A stretch of DNA of 54,681 bases from Brevundimonas sp. (GTDB taxonomy: Bacteria > Pseudomonadota > Alphaproteobacteria > Caulobacterales > Caulobacteraceae): positions 1 through 54,681 of the forward strand of contig NZ_QFNM01000018.1 in assembly GCF_003248455.1 (NCBI RefSeq), written 5' to 3'. The position numbers were made by a program, and so were the translations under genes. Shown here piece after piece: positions 36,406-44,825 of this stretch (the first letter of the stretch is position 1; every line of letters begins with the position of its first letter). A model generated the notes under the pieces. It was not told where the DNA came from and did not search any database. It saw only the letters and a program-made list of their open reading frames with translations.

Positions 36406-37166
36406 GCGTCGTAGCCCGGCGACTTGCGATCCAGTTGGCGCAGCGCGCCTGGCCAGGCCAGGGCCGAAATGAAGCCGATGCCCCGCCCCTGCTCTCTGGT
36501 CTCCGCCTGGGCCTGTTGCGGGGCCAGCAGCACATGCTCGCGCCCGCCCGACAGGGCGGCGATCTGCTGCGCGCAGGCCCGCTCCAGGAAGAAGATGCCG
36601 ATCCATGCCTGCGCCGCCGTCTCCCCGACCGCCAGCGTGCCGTGATTGCGCAGCAGCATCAGCGGTTTGTCCCCCAGATCGGCGACCAGACGTTCGCGTT
36701 CGTCATGGTTCAGGGCCAACCCCTCATAGCCATGATACGCAACCTGGTGCTGTAGTAAACAGGCGTTCTGGCTGATCGGCAGCAGGCCTTCGGCCTGGGC
36801 CGCGACGCCCACGCCGTCCACCGTGTGCAGGTGGATCACGAACTTCGCGTCCTCTCGCGCGGCATGGACCGCCGAATGGATGGTGAAGCCCGCCGGATTG
36901 ATGAAATTCGTCGTGTCCTGGACGATATTCCCCTCCAGATCGACCTTCACCAGCGACGAGGCCGTGATCTCGTCGAAATAGAAGCCGTAGGGATTGATCA
37001 GGAAATGATGCTCCGGCCCCGGCGCGCGCGCCGAGATGTGGGTGAAGATCATGTCGTCCCAGCCGTGCAGCGCCACCAGCCGATAAAGCGCCGCCAGTTC
37101 CACGCGCGCCTGCCATTCGGCCTCCGACACGCGGGATTTGATCGAGGGATTCGCACCGTCCGCCAT
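36402..37166 (-). CDS. Class II aldolase/adducin family protein
   Basis: 254 aa, cytosolic, of the fuculose-1-phosphate aldolase/adducin fold. Zinc-binding histidines are visible in VIHLHTVDG (His112, His114) and LLRNHGTLAVG (His175). Other family marks are GWDDMIFTHISAR and INPYGFYFDEITASSLVKVD. Start ATG 37166 has GGAGG 5 bases upstream. Relatives of this subgroup are widespread in alphaproteobacteria without an assigned substrate, so I do not name one. It precedes the barrel-like gene and overlaps it if that gene starts at CTG. Confidence 0.9.
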   Translation of the reverse strand: MADGANPSIKSRVSEAEWQARVELAALYRLVALHGWDDMIFTHISARAPGPEHHFLINPYGFYFDEITASSLVKVDLEGNIVQDTTNFINPAGFTIHSAVHAAREDAKFVIHLHTVDGVGVAAQAEGLLPISQNACLLQHQVAYHGYEGLALNHDERERLVADLGDKPLMLLRNHGTLAVGETAAQAWIGIFFLERACAQQIAALSGGREHVLLAPQQAQAETREQGRGIGFISALAWPGALRQLDRKSPGYDA

Positions 37167-37307
37167 GGTTTCCTCCTGCCTCTGTGTGGGCGTTGGCCGA
37201 ACCGTCTTCCTCGCGCGCCGCGGCGTCAAGCCGTGTTCGCCCGGCTGACGCCACGTCGAGGCGACGCATCGGGGCTTGGTTAACTCGGCCTTCACTACGC
37301 CGGACCT

Positions 37308-38471
37308 ATGGTCGAAGGGTTCATCGACGGTTCGGGAGCCGCTGTGTCTGTCGTTCAACTGGAGCCGGCCCGGGACACCTGGGACGACCGGACCATGACC
37401 CAGATGCTGACCCTGGCGCGCAGCCGCTCGGCCGAGGATCGCCAGCGCCTCCTGCTCAAGGTCACGGGCCTGTGCGAGGCCGCCGCGCCGCCGCCGAACG
37501 TCGCCCCCCTGCTCAGCGACATCTTCCTGACATTGGCCGCCCAGGCCGAACGCGACATCCGGCTGGCCCTGGCCGAACGCATCGCCGACGCGGAATGGGC
37601 GCCGCCGGCCCTGGTCAACATGCTGGCGCTGGACGAGATCGACATCGCCCGCCCCGTCATCGCGGCCAGCCCGCTGCTGAAGGACGCCGACCTGATCCGC
37701 CTGCTGATCGAGGCGACGCTGGAGCATCAGATCGCGGTGGCCCGCAGACCGCGGCTTTCGGGCCCCGTGTGCGACGCGATCGTCGACCGGGGCGAGGCGG
37801 TGACGATGACGGCCCTGGCGTCGAACCGGACCGCCGACATCGGCGAGGCGGCCATGCGACGGCTGGTCGACCAGTCGCGCCGCATCGCGGGCCTGCGGGC
37901 GCCGCTGACCCGCCATCCCCGCCTGAACGAAGCCCTGGCCCAGCAGCTTTATCAGTGGGTGGGCCAGGCCCTGCGCCAGTCCATCGGCGAACGATTCCGC
38001 ATCGACGACGCCCATCTGAACGCCGCCGTCCAGCAGGCCGCGACGGTCGCCGTGGGCGCGCCGGAATGGCGCGGGGCGCCCGCGGGCCGCCTGGCCGAAA
38101 ACCGCGAGCGCGTCGAGATGGAACGCCGCCTGGTGGACAAGCTTCAGGCCGCCGGCCAGCTTCGCCCCGGCCTGCTGGTCCGCGCCCTGCGCGAACAGCG
38201 TTTCGAACTGTTCGAACAGGCCTTGGCGGCCCTTGGCGGCTTCAGCGACGCCCAGGTCTATCATGCGGTGCGCGCGCCCACGGCCGAACCCCTGTATCTG
38301 GCCTGCATCGCCGTGGGCGTGGACAAGGCCGTCTTCGCCTCCCTGTTGGTCGAGGTCCGCAAGCTGAGCGGCGGCCTGCCGGGCGAGGGGGGCTGGACCG
38401 CCACGCCGATGAACGCCCATTCCGCCTCGCGCGCCTTTCGTCAGATGATGGAAAACCCCGTGATCGTTTGA
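37308..38471 (+). CDS. DUF2336 domain protein (copy 1)
   Basis: 387 aa, predicted cytosolic and nearly all-helical, with HEAT-like repeats (LLSDIFLTLAAQAERDIRLA, LAERIADAEWAPPALVNMLA, IARPVIAASPLLKDADLIRL, HQIAVARRPRLSGPVCDAIV). This pattern is the alphaproteobacterial DUF2336 family, of unknown function. A second member is encoded convergently at 39899-41038, with NAD kinase and an Hpt protein between them. A GTG 36 bases downstream could be an alternative start. It is followed after 31 bases by the NAD kinase gene. Confidence 0.85.
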   Translation: MVEGFIDGSGAAVSVVQLEPARDTWDDRTMTQMLTLARSRSAEDRQRLLLKVTGLCEAAAPPPNVAPLLSDIFLTLAAQAERDIRLALAERIADAEWAPPALVNMLALDEIDIARPVIAASPLLKDADLIRLLIEATLEHQIAVARRPRLSGPVCDAIVDRGEAVTMTALASNRTADIGEAAMRRLVDQSRRIAGLRAPLTRHPRLNEALAQQLYQWVGQALRQSIGERFRIDDAHLNAAVQQAATVAVGAPEWRGAPAGRLAENRERVEMERRLVDKLQAAGQLRPGLLVRALREQRFELFEQALAALGGFSDAQVYHAVRAPTAEPLYLACIAVGVDKAVFASLLVEVRKLSGGLPGEGGWTATPMNAHSASRAFRQMMENPVIV

Positions 38472-38502
38472 CTTCGCCGCCAAGCTCGGCTCACGTCGCG
38501 CC

Positions 38503-39297
38503 GTGAACCAGACCCGGCCTTCTCCGACCGCGACGCCCCCCGCCCTGGCCTTCGTCGCCAGCGACCGACCCGAAGCGCAAGCCGCGCGGGCCGCCCTGAT
38601 CGCGCGCTACGGCGCCGTCCCCGCCGAAGAGGCCGACGTCATCGTGGCTCTGGGCGGCGACGGGCAGATGCTGGAGACCCTGCACGGCAACCTGCGTCGC
38701 CGCGCGCCTGTCTATGGCATGAACCGCGGCTCGGTCGGCTTCCTGATGAACGACTACGAGGAACAGGGACTGCTGGAGCGGATCGCCACCGCCGCGAAGA
38801 CCGTCATCCACCCCTTGCAGATGGACGCCTGGACCGAGGCGGGCGAAGTCCACACCGGCCTGGCCATCAACGAGGTCTCCCTGCTTCGCCAGACCCGCCA
38901 GACCGCCAAGCTGCGCATCACCGTCGACGACCGCGTGCGCCTGGAGGAGCTGTCGTGCGACGGCTGCCTGGTCGCCACCCCGGCCGGATCGACCGCCTAC
39001 AACCTGTCCGCTCACGGCCCCATCATCCCGCTGGACGCGCGCATTCTGGCCCTGACGCCGATCAGCGCCTTTCGGCCCCGGCGCTGGCGCGGCGCGCTTC
39101 TGTCGCACGGCGCCAGGGTGCGTTTCGACGTGCTGGAGGCCGACAAACGCCCGGTCTCGGCCACTGCCGACAATTTCGAGGTCCGCCGCGTCGCCCGCGT
39201 CGAGGTGCGCGAACGCCGCGACGTGGCCCTGACCATGCTGTTCGACGCCGGCCGGTCGTTCGACGAACGGGTGATGGCCGAGCAATTCGCCAACTGA
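38503..39297 (+). CDS. nadK: NAD kinase
   Basis: Phosphorylates NAD to NADP; cytosolic, 264 aa with a GTG start. Diagnostic motifs: GGDGQML (catalytic GGDG), YGMNRGSVGFLMND, INEVSLLRQ (NE of the nucleotide site) and CDGCLVATPAGSTAYNLSAHGPI. The C-terminal strand-rich domain follows. Length and motifs fit PpnK/NadK. It sits between a DUF2336 gene and an Hpt gene on the same strand. Confidence 0.95.
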   Translation: MNQTRPSPTATPPALAFVASDRPEAQAARAALIARYGAVPAEEADVIVALGGDGQMLETLHGNLRRRAPVYGMNRGSVGFLMNDYEEQGLLERIATAAKTVIHPLQMDAWTEAGEVHTGLAINEVSLLRQTRQTAKLRITVDDRVRLEELSCDGCLVATPAGSTAYNLSAHGPIIPLDARILALTPISAFRPRRWRGALLSHGARVRFDVLEADKRPVSATADNFEVRRVARVEVRERRDVALTMLFDAGRSFDERVMAEQFAN

Positions 39298-39357
39298 CTG
39301 GTGACGGCTTCTTAAGCCTGTTTCCGTAATTTGGATCGACGTTCAATGGAGCCCGCC

Positions 39358-39834
39358 ATGAGCAACCCGGCGCAGATCACTCCTCCCACCAACGCCCTGC
39401 GTCTGAAGGTCGGCGGCGGATTCGGCATCAACGCCGACGCCATCGCCAAGGCCGAAGAGGCGCTGAAGGCCATGTCGGCTCAGTTCGGCGAATGGCTGAA
39501 CGACGAGATCGTCAAGCTGGACAAGGCCCAGGCCGACATCCGCGAACACGGCTACATCCCCGCCACCGCAGAGGCCCTGTATTTCCGCGCTCACGACCTC
39601 AAAGGGCTGGGCACGACCTATGAATATCCGCTGGTCACGCGCATCGCCGGCTCGCTGTGCAGGCTGCTGGACGACGCCGAGCGGCGGATGTCGGCCCCCT
39701 TGGCCGTGCTGGACGCCCATATCGACGCCATCCGCGCCGTCGTCCGCGACCAGATCAAGACCGACGAACATCCCACCGGCCGCGCCCTGGCCGAGACGCT
39801 GGAGGAGCGGGTGGCCGAGCATCTGGCGGGTTGA
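39358..39834 (+). CDS. Hpt-domain histidine phosphotransfer protein
   Basis: 158 aa. ATG 39358 is preferred because GGAG lies 7 bases upstream. The central helical region carries FRAHDLKGLGTTYEYPLVTR, with the phosphorylatable His79 in the HxxKG motif of Hpt domains, followed by IAGSLCRLLDDAERR. It likely relays phosphate between a hybrid kinase and a response regulator; no kinase or receiver gene is next to it. The transcript ends in a clear terminator 27 bases downstream. Confidence 0.85.
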   Translation: MSNPAQITPPTNALRLKVGGGFGINADAIAKAEEALKAMSAQFGEWLNDEIVKLDKAQADIREHGYIPATAEALYFRAHDLKGLGTTYEYPLVTRIAGSLCRLLDDAERRMSAPLAVLDAHIDAIRAVVRDQIKTDEHPTGRALAETLEERVAEHLAG

Positions 39835-39860
39835 CCGGCGCGCGAACGCGAAAGGAAGCG

Positions 39861-39884
39861 GCCCGCCCTTCGGCGGGCTTTTTT
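39861..39884 (+). terminator. Rho-independent terminator after the Hpt gene
   Basis: GCCCGCC (39861-39867), loop CTTC, GGCGGGC (39872-39878), then TTTTTT (39879-39884). It is a textbook intrinsic terminator on the plus strand, between the Hpt gene and the convergent DUF2336 gene. Confidence 0.92.
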
Positions 39885-39898
39885 CGTGCTTTCGGCGC

Positions 39899-41038
39899 TC
39901 AGGCGGCGCTGGCGGCGGCGTAGGCGGCAGACGGCGACTGGTCCAGCCGCTCCATCAGATAGGCCAGGTCGTCGCGCAGCACGTTCGGGCGCTGGGTCAG
40001 GAACCGCTCCAGCATCTGCTCGCGGAACAGCTCGCTGGACGTGTCGATCCCTTCGGCCGCCAGCGCGCGCCAGGTGTCCACCCCGGCGCGGAAGGCCGGG
40101 AACAGGCGCGGCGGCAGGCCGGCGCGGTCGTAGATGGCCTTCAGCCCCAGCGGCCCGGCGTCGTGCACCATCAGCCAGGCGCGCTGATGCGGCGTATTGG
40201 CCAGCTCGGCCAGGCCGTATTCGAACATCGCCATCTGCCCCCGCGCCAGGCCGCGCAGCAGCAGCGAGGCGTTCAGCACCCGACGCGCGTTCAGCTGCGT
40301 CATGAAGGCGGCCAGGTCGGCGCTGGCGCCCGCCTGGTCGATCAGATCGACGGTGGTGCGTTCACGCGCATACTGGGCCAGGCGGATCGCCGTCTCGGGC
40401 GCCACGGCGTGGCGGCTGATCAGGTGTTCACGCACCGTATCGCTGGCCAGCTGGATCAGCCGTTCGGTCACGTCGAGCGGCAGGACCTGACGGTAGGCGA
40501 CGGCGGTCAGCACGTCCGGCGCCTCGGCGAACCGCTCGACCACCACGGCCAGCGACGCCTCGGACAGGTCGGCGTTGTCGTTGGCCGCCAGGGTCCGCAC
40601 CGCCTGCTCGCACCCCTCGCCGGCCAACACGTCGCAGACGTCGCGCGACACGCGCGCCCGGCCCGCAACCGCCACCTGCCGGACGACCGAACCGGCGCGC
40701 ACGATCTCGATCAGGTCCTCGTCGCTGAAGGCGGGCGAGGCGGCGATGATCGGCAGGGCGATGCTGTCCAGGTCGCCGGCCAGCTTGCGCGCCACGTCGT
40801 TGGGGATCAGGTCCGACGCCTTCAGCGTGACGGCCATGGCCCGCCGCACCAGTTCGGCGGCGTCATTGGCCAGCAGGCGCAGGATCTTCTGGGCCGCCGC
40901 GCGGTCTTCCTCGCCCAGTTCGGCGCGTTCCATATTGCGGCACAGCTTGTGGGCGGCTTGCGCGCGCTCGTCGTCGTCGGCCGCCTTGATCAGGCGACGA
41001 ATGTCCACTTCGGTCAGGCGTGCGCGATAGGCGGTCAT
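39899..41038 (-). CDS. DUF2336 domain protein (copy 2)
   Basis: 379 aa, helical, HEAT-like (AAQKILRLLANDAAELVRRA; IALPIIAASPAFSDEDLIEI; RQVAVAGRARVSRDVCDVLA; DNADLSEASLAVVVERFAEA). It belongs to the same family as the protein at 37308-38471, with clear similarity in the repeated IIAASP and VSxxVCD segments. The C-terminal third (MAMFEYGLAELANTPHQRAW, then LKAIYDRAGLPPRLFPAFRA) is more divergent. A candidate CtrA box lies 52-66 bases upstream of its ATG. Function unknown. Confidence 0.87.
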   Translation of the reverse strand: MTAYRARLTEVDIRRLIKAADDDERAQAAHKLCRNMERAELGEEDRAAAQKILRLLANDAAELVRRAMAVTLKASDLIPNDVARKLAGDLDSIALPIIAASPAFSDEDLIEIVRAGSVVRQVAVAGRARVSRDVCDVLAGEGCEQAVRTLAANDNADLSEASLAVVVERFAEAPDVLTAVAYRQVLPLDVTERLIQLASDTVREHLISRHAVAPETAIRLAQYARERTTVDLIDQAGASADLAAFMTQLNARRVLNASLLLRGLARGQMAMFEYGLAELANTPHQRAWLMVHDAGPLGLKAIYDRAGLPPRLFPAFRAGVDTWRALAAEGIDTSSELFREQMLERFLTQRPNVLRDDLAYLMERLDQSPSAAYAAASAA

Positions 41039-41089
41039 GGACGGCTCGTCAGGGAATCGGATCGTGATCCCAAAATGAGACTGCCATGC

Positions 41090-41104
41090 TTAATGGGCGG
41101 TTTA
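41090..41104. promoter_or_regulatory. Candidate CtrA box upstream of DUF2336 copy 2
   Basis: TTAA-TGGGCGG-TTTA (41090-41104) fits the Caulobacter CtrA motif TTAA-N7-TTAA with one mismatch; the overlapping TTTACCAT (41101-41108) resembles TTAACCAT. It is 52 bases upstream of the DUF2336 start on the minus strand. Cell-cycle control is an inference from the motif. Confidence 0.4.
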
Positions 41105-41126
41105 CCATCGGTTGAATTTCACCGAC

Positions 41127-41924
41127 TCAGGTCGTTTGCTTGCCCATCGGCGAGAAAGCGCCGCCGAAGCCGCTGCTGGACGACCCGTCCTGGCCCAGCA
41201 GCAGGGCCAGCAGCCCCTGATCCTGTTTCAGCCGGTCCAGCCGCGCGGCCAGCATCTGGTCCTGGTCGCTCAGGCCGGGGGTGGAATAACGGGTGTCGCC
41301 CGCCCCCGCCGCGGGCGCGCCTTCGCCGGCCGTGCGCTGCAGATTGGCGTGCACCTCGGCGACCGTCGCCGCCCGTCCGTCGCGATAGAAGATGCTGCGG
41401 TTGGCGCGCGCCGCCTGGGGGAACATGGAGGCCGCGCTGGCGCCCGGGTTGCGGTCCATCGCCTGCATAAGGTCCGCCGCCCCCGCCGGTCCCAGAAAAT
41501 GCGCGGCGTACAGATCGCCTGCCCCCGGCTCCTTGCCGGTTCGTCCGCGCAGATAGGCCGCATTCGACGCGGTCAGCTCCGCCGCCATCGCCGAGGCGGC
41601 GTGCGGGTCGAACCGCAGGTCCAGAACCACGTTGCGCGCCGATCCCTCGACACGCCAACGCCCGTCCGATCCGCGATGGATCAGGTCGGCGTACTGGCCG
41701 TAGCCATGCTGGGCGCCATGCTGCTTGACCGTGCCCAGCCAGGTCTGTTCGATGAATTGGAACAGGCCCGCCGCCGTCGAGGTCGGGGCCTTGGCCGACG
41801 GGTTCATCGCGCTTTCGCGACGCGCGGTCTTGACCAGGAAGTCGTAGTCCACGCCCACGGCCGTCGAGGCGCGCCGGATCGCCGCCTCCACGCCGCCTGC
41901 CGATGGAATCGCGCCTATGCTCAT
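41127..41924 (-). CDS. Lytic transglycosylase-like protein (SLT fold)
   Basis: 265 aa. The N-terminal 150 residues resemble SLT/lysozyme-like transglycosylases: YDFLVKTARRESAMNPSAKA with the catalytic Glu37, then STAAGLFQFIEQTWLGTVKQ and GAGDLYAAHFLGPAGAADLM. The C-terminal 100 residues are low-complexity and glycine/serine rich. No signal peptide is visible, so export would need another route. Such proteins are often tied to envelope-spanning machines such as flagella or pili; no such genes are adjacent. It is divergent from tonB, with CtrA-like motifs between them. Confidence 0.82.
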   Translation of the reverse strand: MSIGAIPSAGGVEAAIRRASTAVGVDYDFLVKTARRESAMNPSAKAPTSTAAGLFQFIEQTWLGTVKQHGAQHGYGQYADLIHRGSDGRWRVEGSARNVVLDLRFDPHAASAMAAELTASNAAYLRGRTGKEPGAGDLYAAHFLGPAGAADLMQAMDRNPGASAASMFPQAARANRSIFYRDGRAATVAEVHANLQRTAGEGAPAAGAGDTRYSTPGLSDQDQMLAARLDRLKQDQGLLALLLGQDGSSSSGFGGAFSPMGKQTT

Positions 41925-41948
41925 GCGCGCGATGGTCGGCGAACGTGG

Positions 41949-41982
41949 TTAACCAATCCCTAATCCTTAACGACCGCGTTAA
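41949..41982. promoter_or_regulatory. TTAA-rich cluster (possible CtrA sites) between SLT and tonB genes
   Basis: TTAACCAA (41949-41956), TTAA-N7-CTAA (41949-41963) and TTAA-N8-TTAA (41967-41982) lie in the divergent promoter region. They approach the CtrA consensus (TTAA-N7-TTAA) but none matches exactly. Confidence 0.35.
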
Positions 41983-42093
41983 CGGATCGACGTCGGGTCG
42001 AACGCGACAGCCGCGCCGCAAAGCCGCCACAACCTGCGCGCTCAACTTCACCTTACGGGCGCTGCGGGGGCGGTGAACGAGGGAAGTCAGACC

Positions 42094-42831
42094 ATGATGA
42101 TGCGCGCAGCCGGCGGACCCGGCTTGATCAGCCCCATCGACTTCGGGGAACGCAAGAAACCCATCCCGCGCTGGATGCTGGCCGCCATCGGCGTGTCGGT
42201 CGTCCTGCACGTCGGGGCCGGGGTGGTGCTCTACAGTCAACGCTTCGAACTGACCGAGCCGGAACCGGTTCCTGCGCCGCCGGCGACCACCGTCGTCCTG
42301 GACCTGCCTCGGCCCAAGCCGATCGACCCGCCGCTGGAACGCCAGGCGGCGCCTTCGCCGCCCACGCCGGTGCACAAGCCGGCCGTCGTCCTGCCGACCG
42401 ACGTCCCGTCGCCCTTCGTCGCGCCCGATACGACGGTCTCGGGCGAGCCCGGCCAGACGGTCGTCGTCTCCACCGCGACCACGGGCGTTCCCGGCGGAAC
42501 CGGAACGACCGAGGCCGAGCCGCCGCGCCCCTCGGTCATCAACGACCCGACCTGGGCCGCGCGCCCGTCGGCGGCCCAGATGGCGCGCGCCTATCCCGCG
42601 CGGGCGGCGGATCGCGGTCTGGCAGGGGCCGTGGGCCTCAGTTGCGCGGTGCGCGCGGATGGCGCCCTGACCGCCTGCCGTGTGGCCAGCGAGACGCCCG
42701 CCGGGGCCGGCTTCGGCCGGGCCGCCATGAGCCTGGCGCGCGACTTCCGCATGAATCCGCGCACCGTCGACGGCCGCGCGGTCGGCGGCGCCACGGTCAA
42801 CTTCACCGTCCGTTTCGCGATGGAGGGCTAG
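42094..42831 (+). CDS. TonB energy-transducing protein
   Basis: 245 aa. ATG 42094 has GAGGGAA about 8 bases upstream. It has a short cytosolic N-terminus, one membrane helix (RWMLAAIGVSVVLHVGAGVVL) and a proline-rich periplasmic spacer (EPEPVPAPPATT; RPKPIDPPLERQAAPSPPTP). The C-terminal TonB domain is ARAYPARAADRGLAGAVGLS, then VRADGALTACRVASETPAGA, then FRMNPRTVDGRAVGGATVNF. It transmits proton-motive energy to TonB-dependent receptors, possibly including the one at 15159-18206. No exbB/exbD is adjacent. Its stop codon overlaps that of the convergent oxidase gene in CTAG (42828-42831). Confidence 0.9.
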   Translation: MMMRAAGGPGLISPIDFGERKKPIPRWMLAAIGVSVVLHVGAGVVLYSQRFELTEPEPVPAPPATTVVLDLPRPKPIDPPLERQAAPSPPTPVHKPAVVLPTDVPSPFVAPDTTVSGEPGQTVVVSTATTGVPGGTGTTEAEPPRPSVINDPTWAARPSAAQMARAYPARAADRGLAGAVGLSCAVRADGALTACRVASETPAGAGFGRAAMSLARDFRMNPRTVDGRAVGGATVNFTVRFAMEG

Positions 42832-43841
42832 AACCGGCCGGGATCGAGGGCGCGGGCGTGCGGCGACGCCGCCCGCCCCTCGATCGCATCGGCGACCACG
42901 CCGCCGATCAGCGGCCCCAGCAGCCAGCCGTTTCGTCGCGGCGCCAGGGCCATGAACAGTCCCGGCCCGCCCGGCGCGGCGCCGGCCAGCGGCAGGCCGT
43001 CAGAACTGGCCCCGCGCACCCCGGCCCGCCATTCGACCTCCAGCGTTCCGGGCGTCCGGTTCAGCACCCGCCAGGCCGCCTGCAACAGGCGTTCGCCAGC
43101 CGCCGCGTCCGGCGCCGTGTCGCGCCGTCCTGGCTCCATCGTCGCGCCCACGACCGCGCCCGGCCCCATTGGCGCGACATAGGCGCCCGGCCCGCGGACC
43201 ACATGGTCCGCCAGGGACTGTTTCGTGATTCCGATCTGGCCCCGGATCGGCTGGATCGCCTCGATCAGCCGACGCGCCGCCTCGGGCAGGCCCGCCGGGG
43301 CGCCGTCCGCCCCTGTCGCCAGCACCAGGGCCTGGGCGTCCAGCGTCCGGTCCGCCGTCGTGACGCGCCATCCGTCGTCGGCGCGCGCGACCGCCTCGAC
43401 CCGGCCGGCCACGACGGCCTCGCCCAGGGTCCGACGCATCGCCGCCAGCGCCTGGCCGGGATCGACCTGGCAATCCTCATCGGTGACGACCCGGTCGCCG
43501 TCCAGCCGCGCCTGGAAGCCCAGGGCCCGCATCCGCGCCGCCATTCCCGCCGCATCGCCGCCGCGCCATTCCGCCGGCCGTCGCGCCAGCACGATCCCCG
43601 CCGCCTGGGCGAAGTCCGGCCACAGGTCGCGCCCCGCCCGCAACAGGGCGGCGTGCGCCGGCGACGCCGCATCTATCGCCGCCTCCATCGCCGGGGCGAT
43701 CATCCCCGCCGCGACCGCCGAGGCGTTGGTTTCGCCGGGATCGACCACCACGACCGATCGGCCGCGCCGACGCAGTTCGACGGCGGCGCACAGGCCCAGC
43801 ACGCCCGCGCCGACGATCACGATGGGGGGAGAAGACGTCAC
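42828..43841 (-). CDS. FAD-dependent oxidoreductase (DAO family, ThiO/glycine oxidase-like)
   Basis: 337 aa with a GTG start. N-terminal Rossmann FAD motif IVIVGAGVLGLCAAVELRRR, then acidic VVVVDPGE. DAO-family features are QALVLATGADG, IQPIRGQIG, GAYVAPMGPGAVVGATMEPG, and a C-terminal FMALAPRRNGWLLGPLIGGV as in ThiO-like amine oxidases. ThiO makes the glycine imine for thiamine synthesis, but no thi genes are adjacent, so D-amino-acid or sarcosine-type substrates remain possible. Shares the CTAG stop overlap with tonB. Confidence 0.85.
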   Translation of the reverse strand: MTSSPPIVIVGAGVLGLCAAVELRRRGRSVVVVDPGETNASAVAAGMIAPAMEAAIDAASPAHAALLRAGRDLWPDFAQAAGIVLARRPAEWRGGDAAGMAARMRALGFQARLDGDRVVTDEDCQVDPGQALAAMRRTLGEAVVAGRVEAVARADDGWRVTTADRTLDAQALVLATGADGAPAGLPEAARRLIEAIQPIRGQIGITKQSLADHVVRGPGAYVAPMGPGAVVGATMEPGRRDTAPDAAAGERLLQAAWRVLNRTPGTLEVEWRAGVRGASSDGLPLAGAAPGGPGLFMALAPRRNGWLLGPLIGGVVADAIEGRAASPHARALDPGRF

Positions 43842-44047
43842 GGCCTGTCTGATCGGCCCCCGCCGCCCTCAATGCAAGGGCTGCGCGCCCGTTTCGCCGC
43901 CAGGTCGTCGCCGACGCCCGGAACACGGCCGCCCTTACGACTGGCGTCGACCCCGCGGCGGCGGAGGGCTACAACCCGCCATCAGCCGACTCGGCCTCTC
44001 CGAGGACGGCCTGGCGCGCATCCACAACGAGACTGCCGGTTCATCGC

Positions 44048-44815
44048 ATGGCCTTCACCCGCACCTATGACGGCGACGAGCCCGTCCGCGTGAACAAATG
44101 GCTCGGCCAGACCGGCGTCTGCTCCCGGCGCGAGGCCGACGGCCTGATCGCCGACGGCCTGGTCGCCATCGACGGCCAGACCGTCACCGACGCGGGTCGC
44201 AGGATTCAGCCGGGCGAGACCCTGACCCTGAACGACACCGCCCAGGCCGCCCTGGCGTCCGGCATGACCCTGGTGCTGCACAAGCCGGTGGGCTTCGTCT
44301 CGGGCCAGCCCGACCCCGGCAAGACCCCGGCCGCGCGCCTGCTGAAATCCCAGAACCGCATCGGCGGGGGCGAAACCCCCGCCCGCGACGCCTCCCTGCC
44401 CCCCATCGGCCGGCTGGACGAGGATTCGCGCGGCCTCCTCCTGCTGTCGTCCGACGGCGTGGTGGCCAAGGCCGTGATCGGCCCGCAGTCCGAACTGGAC
44501 AAGGAATATGTCGTCGTCGTCGAAGGCGCCGTCACCGAGGCCAGGCTGGACCGCCTGCGCCACGGCCTGTCGCTGGACGACAAGCCGCTGAAGCCCGCCC
44601 GCGTCACCCAGATGGGGCCGCAGCAGCTTCGCTTCGTCCTGAAGGAGGGCAAATATCGCCAGATCCGCCGGATGTGCGACCTGGTCGGGTTGGAAGTCGT
44701 GGACCTGCACCGCATCCGCATCGGCCCGCTCGAACTAGGCGACCTGCCCGAGGGGCGCTGGCGTCACCTGACCGATCAGGAGCGCACCGCCCTGATCACG
44801 GCCTCGGCGGGCTGA
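44048..44815 (+). CDS. RsuA/RluF-family pseudouridine synthase
   Basis: 255 aa. An N-terminal S4 RNA-binding domain (VRVNKWLGQTGVCSRREADG) is followed by the catalytic domain with GRLDEDSRGLLLLSSDG (catalytic Asp124), LHKPVGFVSGQ, KEYVVVVEG and KYRQIRRMCDLVG, the RluF/RluB/RsuA pattern for rRNA pseudouridylation. RluF-like by the short linker after PVGFVSGQ; the target nucleotide is not certain. The 206 bases between it and the divergent oxidase hold no recognisable gene. Confidence 0.9.
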   Translation: MAFTRTYDGDEPVRVNKWLGQTGVCSRREADGLIADGLVAIDGQTVTDAGRRIQPGETLTLNDTAQAALASGMTLVLHKPVGFVSGQPDPGKTPAARLLKSQNRIGGGETPARDASLPPIGRLDEDSRGLLLLSSDGVVAKAVIGPQSELDKEYVVVVEGAVTEARLDRLRHGLSLDDKPLKPARVTQMGPQQLRFVLKEGKYRQIRRMCDLVGLEVVDLHRIRIGPLELGDLPEGRWRHLTDQERTALITASAG

Positions 44816-44825
44816 AAACGGACCT

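Noticed and set aside
36402..38483. 693-aa minus-strand frame including the aldolase
   Set aside because: Only the last 254 residues (from ATG 37166 with a strong ribosome site) are the aldolase; the rest is antisense to DUF2336 copy 1.
39620..41470. 616-aa plus-strand frame over DUF2336 copy 2
   Set aside because: Antisense to DUF2336 and the transglycosylase, crosses a clear terminator, no domain seen.
43842..44047. Possible coding fragment (LSEDGLARIHNETAG) between the oxidase and pseudouridine synthase genes
   Set aside because: Too short, no start or ribosome site, frames break, no recognised family.
42642..44093. 483-aa plus-strand frame over tonB and the oxidase gene
   Set aside because: Spans two well-identified genes in shadow frames; low-complexity Arg/Pro/Ala composition.
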